A DNA stretch of 64,000 bases, from assembly GCF_040500525.1 (NCBI RefSeq), contig NZ_CP159404.1:143501-207500 (forward strand). Reading direction: 5' to 3'. The position numbers and the translations under genes were made by a program. The stretch comes from Azospirillum formosense (GTDB taxonomy: Bacteria > Pseudomonadota > Alphaproteobacteria > Azospirillales > Azospirillaceae). This document shows, piece by piece, positions 43,705 through 52,587 of the stretch. The notes under the pieces are model-generated. The model ran no database searches and was not told the origin of the DNA. It worked only from the letters and a program-made list of their open reading frames with translations. How positions within the stretch are numbered: position 1 is the first letter of the stretch; every line of letters begins with the position of its first letter.

Positions 43705-44358
43705 ATGGAAAGCGTGGATCTCTGGTCGCAGCTCACCGCCCTTGGGCAGGTGGTCGCCATCGACCTTGTTCTCGCCGGCGACAACGCCATCGTCGTCGGC
43801 ATGGCCGCCGCCGCCGTTCCCCAGGAGCAGCGCCGCAAGGTGATCTTCTGGGGCATCGGCGCCGCCATCATCCTGCGCATCTTCTTCGCGCTGATCACCA
43901 CCCAGCTTCTCGCCATCATCGGGCTGACCCTGGCCGGCGGCGTTCTGCTGCTCTGGGTCTGCTGGAAGATGTTCCGCGAGCTGCGCTCCGGAGGGGCGGA
44001 CGAGGTGACGCCCGACGAGGCGCTGGCCGCAACCGGCTCCGGGGACGCCGCGGTCGGCGCGGCGGTGGCGACGACCACCTTCGGCGCGGCGGTCTGGCAG
44101 ATCGTGGTGGCGGACGTGTCGATGTCGCTCGATAACGTGCTGGCGGTGGCCGGCGCCGCCAAGGACCATCCGACCGTCCTGGTCATCGGCCTGCTGCTGT
44201 CGGTCATCCTGATGGGCGCCGCCGCCAACGTGATCGCCCATATCCTGCACAAGCACCGCTGGATCGGCTGGATCGGCCTCGCCATCATCACCTACGTGGC
44301 GCTCGACATGATCTGGCGCGGCGGCAACGAGGTGCTGACCCAGGCCCATCTGCTCTGA
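43705..44358 (+). CDS. TerC/YkoY-family integral membrane protein
   Basis: A 217-residue membrane protein of the TerC family, members of which export or handle manganese and other metals and are linked to tellurite resistance. Two Asp-containing motifs are typical: LVLAGDNAIVVGMAAAAVP (about residues 21-39) and MSLDNVLAVAGAA (about 140-152); the aspartates lie in membrane helices. About seven helices are visible. The ATG has GAAGAG upstream. The 184-base gap before it contains no recognisable Mn2+ riboswitch. It is convergent with the helicase gene that follows. Confidence 0.85.
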   Translation: MESVDLWSQLTALGQVVAIDLVLAGDNAIVVGMAAAAVPQEQRRKVIFWGIGAAIILRIFFALITTQLLAIIGLTLAGGVLLLWVCWKMFRELRSGGADEVTPDEALAATGSGDAAVGAAVATTTFGAAVWQIVVADVSMSLDNVLAVAGAAKDHPTVLVIGLLLSVILMGAAANVIAHILHKHRWIGWIGLAIITYVALDMIWRGGNEVLTQAHLL

Positions 44359-44449
44359 CGGGTCGCGACCTCCCTCCGCCAGGGTGAATGTTTCCCAGGG
44401 GCGGTGGACGTCGAGGCCGGCCGGGATGGGTCGGCCGAGGAAGGGCGGC

Positions 44450-44482
44450 GTGGCGAGGAGCGGAGAAGCCTCGCCTCGCCAC
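44450..44482. terminator. Hairpin between convergent genes
   Basis: A 9-base stem, GTGGCGAGG 44450-44458 with CCTCGCCAC 44474-44482. It lies between the ends of the TerC-family gene (plus) and the helicase gene (minus). There is no T-run on either side; it may act as a bidirectional transcription block. Confidence 0.45.
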
Positions 44483-44494
44483 CCGGCCACGCGA

Positions 44495-45700
44495 TCACCC
44501 CGCCACGCCGTCGAGTTCCGGCATCCGCCAGTTCCCGCCGAGGTCGGCGTTGCGCAGCAGCAGGAACAGCTCGTCCTGCGAGCGGGTGACGGCGGTGTAG
44601 AGCCAGCGCCATTTGTGCTCGCGGAAGGCGGCGGAATCGTCGAGCACCGTGACCGAGGGAAATTCCGACCCCTGGGCGGAGTGGCAGGTGATCATCCAGG
44701 CCCAATCGAACTGCTGCACGTCGCGCTCCACCCGCGGCGCCTTGGTCTCGCCGCTGTAGTGGGCCTGGAACATCCAGGGGTGGACCATCAGCTTGCTGCG
44801 GGGCTTCACCTCGTCCTCCATATGGACGCCGAGCGACCACAGCCCGTCCTGCCGGCCCCGCCCCTCGGCCGCCGGGCGGGTCAGCGTGCCGATCATGCCG
44901 TTGAACAGCCCCTCCTCGCGGTCGTTGCGGCGGCAGATCACCCGCTCGCCGGCCTGCGGCATCACCGTGTCGAAGCCGTGGCGGGCGCGGATGCGCCGGG
45001 TGAAGTCGGTGCGCACGCGGTGGGTCCCGCAGATGGTCTGGGTGTCAACCCGCAGGGCCAGCGGCTCGGTCACCCGGTTCAGCGGCAGGACATGGGCGTT
45101 CCCGGCGGTGCCGAAGCGGCGCGGCAGCTCCTGCCGACGCAGCAGATGGGCCAGACGGATCACCGGGCTCTCCCGCGCCGTGCGGTGCGGCTCGACCAGC
45201 CGGAAATCCGGCTCGCCCCTGGTCAGGGTGCCCTGGCCGGTCACCGGGGGAAGCTGGTAGTCGTCGGCGATCATCAGGATCTTCTTGCCGGAGCGCAGCA
45301 GGTCGCCCGCCACGTCGTCCCCGACCATCGAGCCCTCGTCGCAGACGATCAGGTCGGCCTCGGCGAACTTGCCCTCCGACTTGCGGGCGAAGAACAACTC
45401 GCCGGTGTCGTCATCCTGGCGCGGCGCGTAGATCAGGGAATGCAGCGTCGCCGCCCGGTCGATGCCCTTGCGGCGGAGCACCTGCGCCGCCTTGCCGGTG
45501 GGTGCGCCGACCACGAAATTTTCCAGGTTGCGGCGGTCCTGGAGATGGTCCAGGGCGAAGACGGTGGTCTTGGTCTTGCCGGTCCCGGCCTCGCCGGCCA
45601 GCCAGAACATCTGGGGGGCCGCGGGGTCGGCGTACCAGGCGTCGATGGCCTGGATCGCCCGGAACTGCTCGTCGGTCGGGGTGTCGGAGGTGCTGGGCAT
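44495..45700 (-). CDS. RecD/Dda-like superfamily 1 helicase
   Basis: A 401-residue ATP-dependent DNA helicase. Walker A is FWLAGEAGTGKTKTTV (about residues 32-47), Walker B is LIVCDEGSMVGDD (about 122-134), and motif III-like is MIADDYQLPPVTGQG. The final UvrD-type motif (WAWMITCHSAQGSEFPSVTV) and the arginine-finger motif (LYTAVTRSQDELFLL) are present. It matches the short RecD-like or Dda-like group, which lacks RecBC. ATG 45700 was chosen; an in-frame GTG at 45736 adds a Pro-rich leader. It lies downstream of an MFS gene with no obvious functional link. Confidence 0.85.
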   Translation of the reverse strand: MPSTSDTPTDEQFRAIQAIDAWYADPAAPQMFWLAGEAGTGKTKTTVFALDHLQDRRNLENFVVGAPTGKAAQVLRRKGIDRAATLHSLIYAPRQDDDTGELFFARKSEGKFAEADLIVCDEGSMVGDDVAGDLLRSGKKILMIADDYQLPPVTGQGTLTRGEPDFRLVEPHRTARESPVIRLAHLLRRQELPRRFGTAGNAHVLPLNRVTEPLALRVDTQTICGTHRVRTDFTRRIRARHGFDTVMPQAGERVICRRNDREEGLFNGMIGTLTRPAAEGRGRQDGLWSLGVHMEDEVKPRSKLMVHPWMFQAHYSGETKAPRVERDVQQFDWAWMITCHSAQGSEFPSVTVLDDSAAFREHKWRWLYTAVTRSQDELFLLLRNADLGGNWRMPELDGVAG

Positions 45701-45765
45701 GGAGCGTGGGGGAGGGGGCTGCCGGGCGGGCCACAATAGCCCGCCGGGCAGCCCCCGGCCAAGCC

Positions 45766-46962
45766 CTACGGCTCCGCCCGGAAGGGGCCGCTGATGAGAC
45801 GGCGCAGGCCGGCGAACAGGGTCAGCCCGCCCGACACCACCCCGACATAGACGAACAGCGCGTCATGCCCGAACCACTCCATGGCCGCCGTCGCCAGCAG
45901 CGGCCCGAGCGCCGCACCCAACGCCCAGGCGAGCAGGAGCGCGCTGGCCAAAGGGACCGTCTCCTCCACCGTCACATGGTCGTTGGCGTGGGCCACGCAG
46001 ATCGCGTAGAGCGACAGGGCGGCGCTGCCCCATAGGGTGAACAGGCCGAGCAGGACGGTCTGCGGCGCCGTCCCGCCGGGCGGGTTGGCGAAGGCGGCGA
46101 TCAGGAAGGCGGCGACCGTCGCCACGGCGGAGACCGCGAAGATGACCAGCCTCCGGTCGTGCCGGTCGGAGAAGCGGCCGATCGGCCATTGCAGCACCAC
46201 GCTGCCCACCTGGATGCCCGACATGATCAGGGCGACCCCCGCGGCGGGCAGGGCCAGCCCGGCGAGCCAGGCCGGGCCGATGCCGGTGACCGCCGTGTTG
46301 CACAGCCCGACCATCAGGCAGCCGGCGAAGGCCACCGGCGCCCGCCGCACATACTGCCAGGGCGAGGGCGCTGGCCCCTTCGGCGCGGCGCTGGCCGGCG
46401 GGCGGACCGCCGCCACCGGCACCAGCGACAGGCCGTAGCATCCCGCCGCCAGCACGGTCAGCCACAGGGCCGACAGGTTCGGGCTGGCGAGCAGCATCTG
46501 GCCGCCGATCACCGCCACCTTGCAGGCGATCATGTAGAGGGAGAAGACGCTGCCCCGCGATCCCGGCGGCGACAGGGTGGCCAGACCGCTTTCCGCGACG
46601 GTGAGCATCCCGACGTAGGACACCCCCATCAGCAGCCGCAGCCCCACCCAGGCCTGGGCGTCGGGCAGCAGGTTCAGCAGCAGCGTGGCGGCGGCGGCGA
46701 GCAACCCGAAGGCGGCGAAGGACCACACCCCGCCCACCCGGCGGATCATCCAGGGGGCGGCCCAGCAGCCCAGCACGAAGCCGACCGAGTAGGCCGAGGC
46801 CACCGCCCCGACGACCAGCGGCGGGGCCGCCGCCTCGGCGAGGCGGAGCGGCAGCAGGATCTGCAGGATGCCGTTGGCGACCTGGATGACGCAGACGCCG
46901 AGGATCAGCGCGGCCAGCACCGTCACAGGCGAGGCCGGAGGCCAATGGGTGGTGTGGGGCAA
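45766..46962 (-). CDS. MFS transporter
   Basis: A 398-residue permease with about twelve membrane helices of the major facilitator superfamily, YcaD-like subgroup. The motif between helices 2 and 3 is GCWAAPWMIRRVGGVWSFAA, and the symmetrical one later is QWPIGRFSDRHDRRLVIFAV. Substrate cannot be told. It begins 13 bases after the ATPase gene of the ABC importer and in the same direction, so it may be part of that transcript. The C-terminus is basic and short. Confidence 0.85.
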   Translation of the reverse strand: MPHTTHWPPASPVTVLAALILGVCVIQVANGILQILLPLRLAEAAAPPLVVGAVASAYSVGFVLGCWAAPWMIRRVGGVWSFAAFGLLAAAATLLLNLLPDAQAWVGLRLLMGVSYVGMLTVAESGLATLSPPGSRGSVFSLYMIACKVAVIGGQMLLASPNLSALWLTVLAAGCYGLSLVPVAAVRPPASAAPKGPAPSPWQYVRRAPVAFAGCLMVGLCNTAVTGIGPAWLAGLALPAAGVALIMSGIQVGSVVLQWPIGRFSDRHDRRLVIFAVSAVATVAAFLIAAFANPPGGTAPQTVLLGLFTLWGSAALSLYAICVAHANDHVTVEETVPLASALLLAWALGAALGPLLATAAMEWFGHDALFVYVGVVSGGLTLFAGLRRLISGPFRAEP

Positions 46963-46975
46963 GATTGCGGGAAGG

Positions 46976-47785
46976 TCAGTGGTTGCCGGGCAGGGCGTCC
47001 AGCGGGTCGTCCGCGACCGGCTGCGGGCGGGCGCCGGCGAGATGGCCGTCCACCAGGGCGCGCAGGAAGCCGCGGGTGCGCTCCTGGGTCGGGTTGGTGA
47101 AGATCTGCTCCGGCGGGCCGGACTCGACGATGCGCCCGTCGGCCATGACCACCACGGTGTCGGCGACCTCGCGGGCGAAGCCCATCTCGTGGGTCACCAC
47201 CATCATGGTCATGCCCTCCTCGGCCAGCGTCTTCATGACCTGGAGCACCTCGCCGACCAGTTCGGGGTCGAGGGCGGAGGTCGGCTCGTCGAACAGCATC
47301 ACCTTCGGCTTCATGGCGAGCGCACGGGCGATGGCGGCGCGCTGCTTCTGCCCGCCCGACAGGGTGGACGGGTAGACGTCGGCCTTGTCGCCCAGCCCCA
47401 CCTTGCGCAGCAGCTCCATCGCCAGTTCCCGCGCCTCGGCCTTGGCCATGCCGCGCACCACGACGGGGGCGCGCATGACGTTCTCCACCGTGGTCATGTG
47501 CGGGAACAGGTTGAAGGACTGGAAGACCATGCCGGTCTCGGCGCGCAGCGCGTTCAGCTCCTTGTCGGGCAGCGGCTTGCCGTCGGCGATGATGGTCCGG
47601 TGGTTGATGCGGATCTCGCCGCGGTCGGCGGTCTCCAGGCAGTTGCAGCAGCGCAGCAGCGTGCTCTTGCCCGAACCCGACGGCCCGATGACCACGGTGG
47701 TGCGCGACGGCGGCACGGTCAGGCTGACGTCCTTCAGCACCTCGGTGCTGCCGAAGCTCTTGTAGACGTTGCGGATCTCGATCAC
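46976..47785 (-). CDS. Amino-acid ABC transporter ATPase
   Basis: A 269-residue ATP-binding subunit of the polar amino-acid importer group (GlnQ/HisP type). Walker A is VIGPSGSGKSTLL (about residues 32-44), the signature is LSGGQKQRAAIARAL, and Walker B is VMLFDEPTSALDPEL; MVVTHEMGFAREVADTVVV gives the switch His. The C-terminal 30 residues (GHLAGARPQPVADDPLDALP) form a short extra tail. It directly follows the permease gene (4-base gap). Confidence 0.92.
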   Translation of the reverse strand: MIEIRNVYKSFGSTEVLKDVSLTVPPSRTTVVIGPSGSGKSTLLRCCNCLETADRGEIRINHRTIIADGKPLPDKELNALRAETGMVFQSFNLFPHMTTVENVMRAPVVVRGMAKAEARELAMELLRKVGLGDKADVYPSTLSGGQKQRAAIARALAMKPKVMLFDEPTSALDPELVGEVLQVMKTLAEEGMTMMVVTHEMGFAREVADTVVVMADGRIVESGPPEQIFTNPTQERTRGFLRALVDGHLAGARPQPVADDPLDALPGNH

Positions 47786-47789
47786 CGGC

Positions 47790-48452
47790 TTACCCTCTTT
47801 CCACGGTCATGCGCTTCTCGATCTGGCGCAGGATCCAGGTGGCCGCGTTGGTCAGGATGAAATAGATCAGCGCCACGGCGATGTAGACCTCCAGCGCGCG
47901 GAAGCTGGTGGAGATGATCCGCTGGCCCTCGCGCATCACGTCGTCGATGGTCAGAAGCGACACCAGGGCCGAGTTCTTGATCAGCGCGATGGTCTCGTTG
48001 CCCAGCGGCGGCAGCATGCGGCGGAAGGCCTGGGGCAGCACCACCTCCCACATCGCCTCGCGGTAGGACATGCCGAGCGAGCGGGCGGCCTCCATCTGGC
48101 CGCGGTCGATCGACTGGATGGCGCCGCGCACCACCTCCGACACGTAGGAGCCGCTGTAGATGCCGAGCCCGATCACGCCGCACAGCCACGCCGGCAGCAG
48201 GATGCCGAACTGCGGCAGGCCGAAGAACAGCAGGAACAGCTGCACCAGAAGCGGCGTGCCGCGGATGAAGGCCACATAGGCCGACGCGATGCCATACAGC
48301 ACGCGCCGCGCCGGGTTGAGGCGGATGATGCCGACGAGCAGGCCGAGCACGGCGCTGAGCAGGAAGGCCGCCGCGGTCACCTCGATGGTGACCACGGTGC
48401 CCTTCAGCAGCTCCGGCAACCCTCCCCAGACGGGGGCGAAGTCGAGCGTCAC
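47790..48452 (-). CDS. Amino-acid ABC transporter permease
   Basis: A 220-residue inner-membrane permease of the HisMQ/GlnP group. Five membrane helices are visible, and the family's coupling motif is complete: SIDRGQMEAARSLGMSYREA (about 113-132), then VVLPQAFRRMLPPLGNE. It works as a homodimer with the ATPase next to it. The membrane entry FIRGTPLLVQLFLLFFGLPQ is also characteristic. It lies between the genes for the binding protein and the ATPase. Confidence 0.92.
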   Translation of the reverse strand: MTLDFAPVWGGLPELLKGTVVTIEVTAAAFLLSAVLGLLVGIIRLNPARRVLYGIASAYVAFIRGTPLLVQLFLLFFGLPQFGILLPAWLCGVIGLGIYSGSYVSEVVRGAIQSIDRGQMEAARSLGMSYREAMWEVVLPQAFRRMLPPLGNETIALIKNSALVSLLTIDDVMREGQRIISTSFRALEVYIAVALIYFILTNAATWILRQIEKRMTVERG

Positions 48453-48483
48453 GGGAGGGGTCCTCCGTTCACAAAAATATCGA

Positions 48484-49281
48484 TCACTTCTTGGCTTCGA
48501 ACCACTTGTCGATCAGCTTCTGGTAGGTGCCGTCGGCCTTCAGCTTGGTGATGGCGGCGTTCACCTTGGTCACCAGCTCGGTGTTCTCCTTGCGCATGGC
48601 GAAGCCGTAATCCTCGGTGGTGAGCTGGTCGTCCAGCACCTTCACGGTCGGATGCGTCTGGGCGTAGAGCTTGGCGGCGGGCTTGCCGGTCACCGCGACG
48701 TCGGTGCGGCCGGTCTCGACCTGCCCGAACATCTCAGCGTTGGTCTCGACCTCAACGATCTTCGTCTTCGGGAAATGCTCCTTCAGATGGACGACCGACT
48801 TGGTGCCGATCTGCACGGCGGCGGTCTTGCCCTCGAGGTCGGCCGGGCCCTTCACGGCGGTGTTGTTCGCCTTGACCATGATGACGAGGCCGCCCGGATA
48901 GTAGGTGTCGGAGAAGGCGACGACCTTGCGGCGCTCCTCGGTGATGTACATGGCCGAGGCGATCATGTCGAAGCGGTTGGCCATCAGGCCGGGGATCAGG
49001 CCCTTGAAGTCGATGTCCACCCACTCGACGCCCTTGGTGGCGCCCAGCTCCTTGGCGATGGCCTCGACCAGCTCGATGTCGAAGCCGGTCTTCTTGCCGT
49101 CCTGCGAGAATTCGAAGGGCGCGAAGGTGGCGTCCACGCCGACGCGGAAGGTGCCGTTCTGCTTGATCGAGGCGATCACCGCGTCCTCGGCGCGGGCCGG
49201 GACGGAGCCGGCGCCGACCACGGTGACGACCGCGGCGGCGGCGAAGGAGGCGGCGGCAAGAAACTTACCAAAGGACTTCAT
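48484..49281 (-). CDS. Amino-acid ABC transporter periplasmic binding protein
   Basis: A 265-residue substrate-binding protein of family 3 solute-binding proteins. The signal peptide is MKSFGKFLAAASFAAAAVVT and following, with probable cleavage after ARA before EDAVIASIKQ. Family motifs: FRVGVDATFAPFEFSQDGKK, GFDIELVEAIAKELG, DFKGLIPGLMANRFDMI and FSDTYYPGGLVIMVK. The Arg that normally holds the carboxylate lies in GVDATFAPF-to-ITEERRKVV context. ATG 49281 was chosen because it begins the signal peptide; the longer frame upstream is promoter DNA. First gene of the importer operon. Confidence 0.92.
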   Translation of the reverse strand: MKSFGKFLAAASFAAAAVVTVVGAGSVPARAEDAVIASIKQNGTFRVGVDATFAPFEFSQDGKKTGFDIELVEAIAKELGATKGVEWVDIDFKGLIPGLMANRFDMIASAMYITEERRKVVAFSDTYYPGGLVIMVKANNTAVKGPADLEGKTAAVQIGTKSVVHLKEHFPKTKIVEVETNAEMFGQVETGRTDVAVTGKPAAKLYAQTHPTVKVLDDQLTTEDYGFAMRKENTELVTKVNAAITKLKADGTYQKLIDKWFEAKK

Positions 49282-49383
49282 GGGTCGAAACTTCCCTGTT
49301 CGATGCGCCTGCGTTGCCAGATTCGAAGACCGGGAAAAATCCCGCGCGCAGCGACCGGCTTGGCAGCGCCGTGTTTTGCCTAT

Positions 49384-49553
49384 AAAACATATGTTGCCCA
49401 GGGAAAACGACCGCGTCAACGCCGTTTGTCATACTGGAGCATGACGGACGCCCTATGGCAACGCTGGTGTTGCGGTTGCGCGCCGCAAAGGCCGCGGACG
49501 CCGGGGCGACAAAACAGGGATGCGAAGAGTTTTGCTGACAAAACATTTGTCGC
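49384..49553. promoter_or_regulatory. Shared operator motif between importer and hutG
   Basis: Two near-identical 14-base copies: AAAACATATGTTGC at 49384-49397 and AAAACATTTGTCGC at 49540-49553, consensus AAAACATWTGTYGC. The second is part of GACAAA-N3-TTTGTC (49537-49551), an inverted repeat, and a half-site (GACAAAACA) lies at 49508-49516. One copy is about 103 bases before the importer gene; the other is 15 bases before hutG. A single regulator, perhaps the IclR protein downstream, may control both directions. The regulator assignment is inference. Confidence 0.55.
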
Positions 49554-49567
49554 ACGGGAGAGAGGAT

Positions 49568-50368
49568 ATGGACGTCTTCGGGTTTCGCGCCGCGCGCCGT
49601 CCGGTGCTGGTCAGCCTGCCCCATGTCGGCACGGCGCTGCCGGACGGATTCATCGGCCGGCTGGTGCCGGAGGCCCAGGGCCTGCCCGACACCGACTGGC
49701 ACCTGCCGCGGCTCTACGACTTCCTGGAGGAACTCGGAGTCGGGGTGATCCAGGCGCGCTTCTCGCGCTACGTCATCGACCTCAACCGCCCCAGCAACGA
49801 CACGCCGCTCTACAGCGGCGCCACCACGGGCCTGTGCCCGACCACCCTGTTCGACGGGGCGCCGCTGTACCAGCCGGGCGCCGAACCGGACGCGGCGGAG
49901 GTGGCGGAGCGGGTCGCCCGCTACTGGGCGCCCTACCACGACGCCATCACCGCCGAGATGACCCGGCTGCGCGACCGGTTCGGGCGGGCGGTGCTGTTCG
50001 ACGCCCATTCCATCCGCTCCGTCGTGCCGCGGCTGTTCGAGGGGCGGCTGCCCGACCTGAACATCGGCACCAACGACGGGCGCAGCGCCGCCCCCGTGCT
50101 GGGCGACCGGCTGGTCGCGGTCGGGGCGGACGCCGGGGCCGACGGCTTCACCCATGTCCTCAACGGGCGCTTCAAGGGCGGCCACATCACCCGTCATTTC
50201 GGCCGTCCGTCCGAGGGCTGGCACGCCGTGCAGCTCGAGATGGCGCAGGTGACCTACATGGAGGAGGATGCGCCCTTCGCCTTCGACGAGGCGCGCGCCG
50301 CGCGGATCCGCCCGCATCTCCGGCGCTTCATCGGAGCGATGGCCGATTGGGCTGAGGAACAGGCGTGA
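49568..50368 (+). CDS. hutG: N-formylglutamate deformylase
   Basis: A 266-residue zinc amidohydrolase that releases formate from N-formylglutamate, the last step of histidine degradation pathway II. The opening PVLVSLPHVGTALPDGF (about residues 12-28), then YVIDLNRPSNDTPLY and LFDAHSIRSVVPRLFEG, are family signatures; HITRHFGRP follows later. It starts at ATG 49568 after AGAGGA. Its stop overlaps the hutF start, and hutF overlaps the iclR gene, so all three are one operon. No histidine ammonia-lyase, urocanase or imidazolonepropionase gene is in this window. Confidence 0.92.
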   Translation: MDVFGFRAARRPVLVSLPHVGTALPDGFIGRLVPEAQGLPDTDWHLPRLYDFLEELGVGVIQARFSRYVIDLNRPSNDTPLYSGATTGLCPTTLFDGAPLYQPGAEPDAAEVAERVARYWAPYHDAITAEMTRLRDRFGRAVLFDAHSIRSVVPRLFEGRLPDLNIGTNDGRSAAPVLGDRLVAVGADAGADGFTHVLNGRFKGGHITRHFGRPSEGWHAVQLEMAQVTYMEEDAPFAFDEARAARIRPHLRRFIGAMADWAEEQA

Positions 50369-51777
50369 TGGGGGCGGCGATGGACGGCATGAACGGGCTT
50401 TTCTGCGAACGGGCGCTGCTGCCCGAGGGCTGGGCCTCGAACGTGGCGCTGCGCTTCGACGCGCGGGGCACGCTGACGGCCGTGGAGCAGGACGCGTCCT
50501 CGGACGGCCTGCTCCGGGCCGCCGGGCCGGTGATCCCCGGCATGCCCAACCTGCACAGCCACGCCTTCCAGCGGGCCATGGCCGGGCTGACCGAATACGC
50601 CGGCGCGTCGGAGGACAGCTTCTGGACGTGGCGCGACGCCATGTACGGCTTCGTCCGCCGGATGACGCCCGAGGCGGCGGAGGCCGTCGCGGCGCTGCTC
50701 TACATGGAGATGGCGAAGCAGGGCTACACGGCGGTGGCGGAATTCCACTACCTCCACCACGACGCCGACGGCAACCCCTACGCCGACCGGGCGGAGATGT
50801 CGCGCCGCATCCTGGCCGCCGCCGACACGGCGGGGATCGGCCTGACCCATCTGCCGGTGCTCTACGCCCACAGTGGCTTCGGCGGCAAGCCGCCGTCCGA
50901 CGGGCAGAAGCGCTTCATCAACGACGTGGACGGGCTGCTGTCCATCGTCGCCGCCATGCGGAAGGCGATGGGCGCGGAGCGGGCGGGCCGCCGCGCCGGC
51001 CTCGCCCTGCATTCGCTGCGCGCGGTGACTCCGGAGGAGATGCGCGACGCGCTGGCCGGCCTCGACTCGCTCGACCCCGGCGCGCCCATCCACATCCACA
51101 TCGCCGAGCAGACGGCGGAAGTGGACGACTGCGTCGCCTGGAGCGGCAAGCGCCCGGTGGAATGGCTGCTGGAGAACGCTGCGGTCGGGCCGCGCTGGTG
51201 CCTCGTCCACGCCACCCACCTGACCCCGGCGGAAGTCGACGGTCTAGCGGCGAGCGGCGCCGTGGCCGGTCTCTGCCCGACGACCGAGGCCAATCTGGGC
51301 GACGGGCTGTTCCCGGCCATCCCCTTCCTGGCGCGGGGCGGGCGGTTCGGCGTCGGCTCGGACAGCCACATCAGCGTGTCCGCGGCCGAGGAGCTGCGCG
51401 TTCTGGAATACGGCCAGCGGCTGGTGCAGCGGCGGCGCAACGTGCTGCGCGCCGGGGACGGTCCGTCCATCGGCGGCGGCCTGTACCGGGCGGCGGTGGC
51501 CGGAGGCGCGCAGGCGCTGGGCCAGCCGCTGGCCGGCGGCGGGATTCAGGTGGGCCAGCCCGCCGACCTCGTCGTGCTTGACGCCGACAACCCGAAACTG
51601 CTTTCTCGCACCGACGACAGCCTTCTGGACGCCTATGTCTTCGCCAGTGACGGGCACGCCGTGCGCGACGTGGTCGCGGCGGGGCGGACCGTGGTGCGCG
51701 AGGGCCGCCACATCCGGGAGGACGCCATCCGTGCCGCCTACCGGCGCGCCATCGAGGGGTTGCGCCGGGACACATGA
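50368..51777 (+). CDS. hutF: Formimidoylglutamate deiminase
   Basis: A 469-residue amidohydrolase that converts N-formimidoylglutamate to N-formylglutamate and ammonia, the step before HutG. Metal ligands are in MPNLHSHAFQRAMAG (HxH, about residues 52-58), with further His in ALHSLRAVTP and HIHIAEQTAEVDDC, and the Asp in GVGSDSHISV. The start ATG 50368 overlaps the hutG stop (TGATG); GTG 50365 or ATG 50380 are alternatives. The stop overlaps iclR (ATGA). HutF and HutG together mark pathway II. Confidence 0.93.
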   Translation: MGAAMDGMNGLFCERALLPEGWASNVALRFDARGTLTAVEQDASSDGLLRAAGPVIPGMPNLHSHAFQRAMAGLTEYAGASEDSFWTWRDAMYGFVRRMTPEAAEAVAALLYMEMAKQGYTAVAEFHYLHHDADGNPYADRAEMSRRILAAADTAGIGLTHLPVLYAHSGFGGKPPSDGQKRFINDVDGLLSIVAAMRKAMGAERAGRRAGLALHSLRAVTPEEMRDALAGLDSLDPGAPIHIHIAEQTAEVDDCVAWSGKRPVEWLLENAAVGPRWCLVHATHLTPAEVDGLAASGAVAGLCPTTEANLGDGLFPAIPFLARGGRFGVGSDSHISVSAAEELRVLEYGQRLVQRRRNVLRAGDGPSIGGGLYRAAVAGGAQALGQPLAGGGIQVGQPADLVVLDADNPKLLSRTDDSLLDAYVFASDGHAVRDVVAAGRTVVREGRHIREDAIRAAYRRAIEGLRRDT

Positions 51778-52562
51778 GCGAGACCGATCCGAACACCTAC
51801 ATCGCCCCGGCGCTGCAGCGCGGGCTGGCCATCCTGGAGCTGTTCACCCCGCAGCGCCGGACCCTGTCCCTGACCGACATCGCCAAGGCGCTGGGAATCG
51901 GGCGGGCCTCGGCCTACCGGCTGGTCTTCACGCTGGAGCATCTCGGCTACATCGGGCGGGCGGGGGACGGCAAGTCCTACCGCCTGGCGCCGCGGTCGAT
52001 GCAGCTCGGCTACCATTACCTGTCGGGGCTGGACGGGATCGAGGTGGCGATCCCCTACATCGACGGGCTGCGCGACAGCACGCAGATCTCCGCCCACATG
52101 GCGGTGCGCGACGGGACGGAGATCGTCTACGTCTACCGCGCGCACTCGCACATGACGCTGTCCAGCAACATCGCGGTCGGCTACCGCCTGCCGGCCCACG
52201 CCACCGCGATGGGACGGATGCTGCTGAGCGGCCTCACCGACGAGGCCATCGCGCAGCTCTACACCGGCGTGCGGCTGGACCGCTACAGCGATACCACGGC
52301 GGTCACGCTGACCTCGCTGATCCAGGAGGTGGCGGAGGACCGCAAGCGCGGCTGGACGATGAACCGCTCCTCCTTCGTGTCGGGGATCGTCGCCATCGCG
52401 GCGGCCATCCGCGACCACCGGGGCGAGGTCATCGCCGCCATCAACCTGTCCGGCCCCAGCGCCGTGATGGACCAGCCCGCCACGCTCGACCATCTGCGGA
52501 CCAAGGTGGTGGAGACGGCGGACGCGATCTCCCACCAGCTCGGCTACCTGCCGCGGGGCTGA
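51774..52562 (+). CDS. IclR-family transcriptional regulator
   Basis: A 262-residue regulator. The N-terminal winged helix (LSLTDIAKALGIGRASAYRL, about residues 32-51, then LEHLGYIGRAGDGKSYRLAP) is typical of IclR; the C-terminal effector domain has AHMAVRDGTEIVYVYRAHSH, GYRLPAHATAMGRMLLSG and GEVIAAINLSGPSAVM. It overlaps hutF by 4 bases. It probably controls the hut genes, with a pathway intermediate as effector. Most histidine operons use a HutC (GntR) regulator, so this is a less common arrangement. Confidence 0.9.
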   Translation: MSETDPNTYIAPALQRGLAILELFTPQRRTLSLTDIAKALGIGRASAYRLVFTLEHLGYIGRAGDGKSYRLAPRSMQLGYHYLSGLDGIEVAIPYIDGLRDSTQISAHMAVRDGTEIVYVYRAHSHMTLSSNIAVGYRLPAHATAMGRMLLSGLTDEAIAQLYTGVRLDRYSDTTAVTLTSLIQEVAEDRKRGWTMNRSSFVSGIVAIAAAIRDHRGEVIAAINLSGPSAVMDQPATLDHLRTKVVETADAISHQLGYLPRG

Positions 52563-52587
52563 GCGGCGGGACGGTCGGGCGCCCCGG

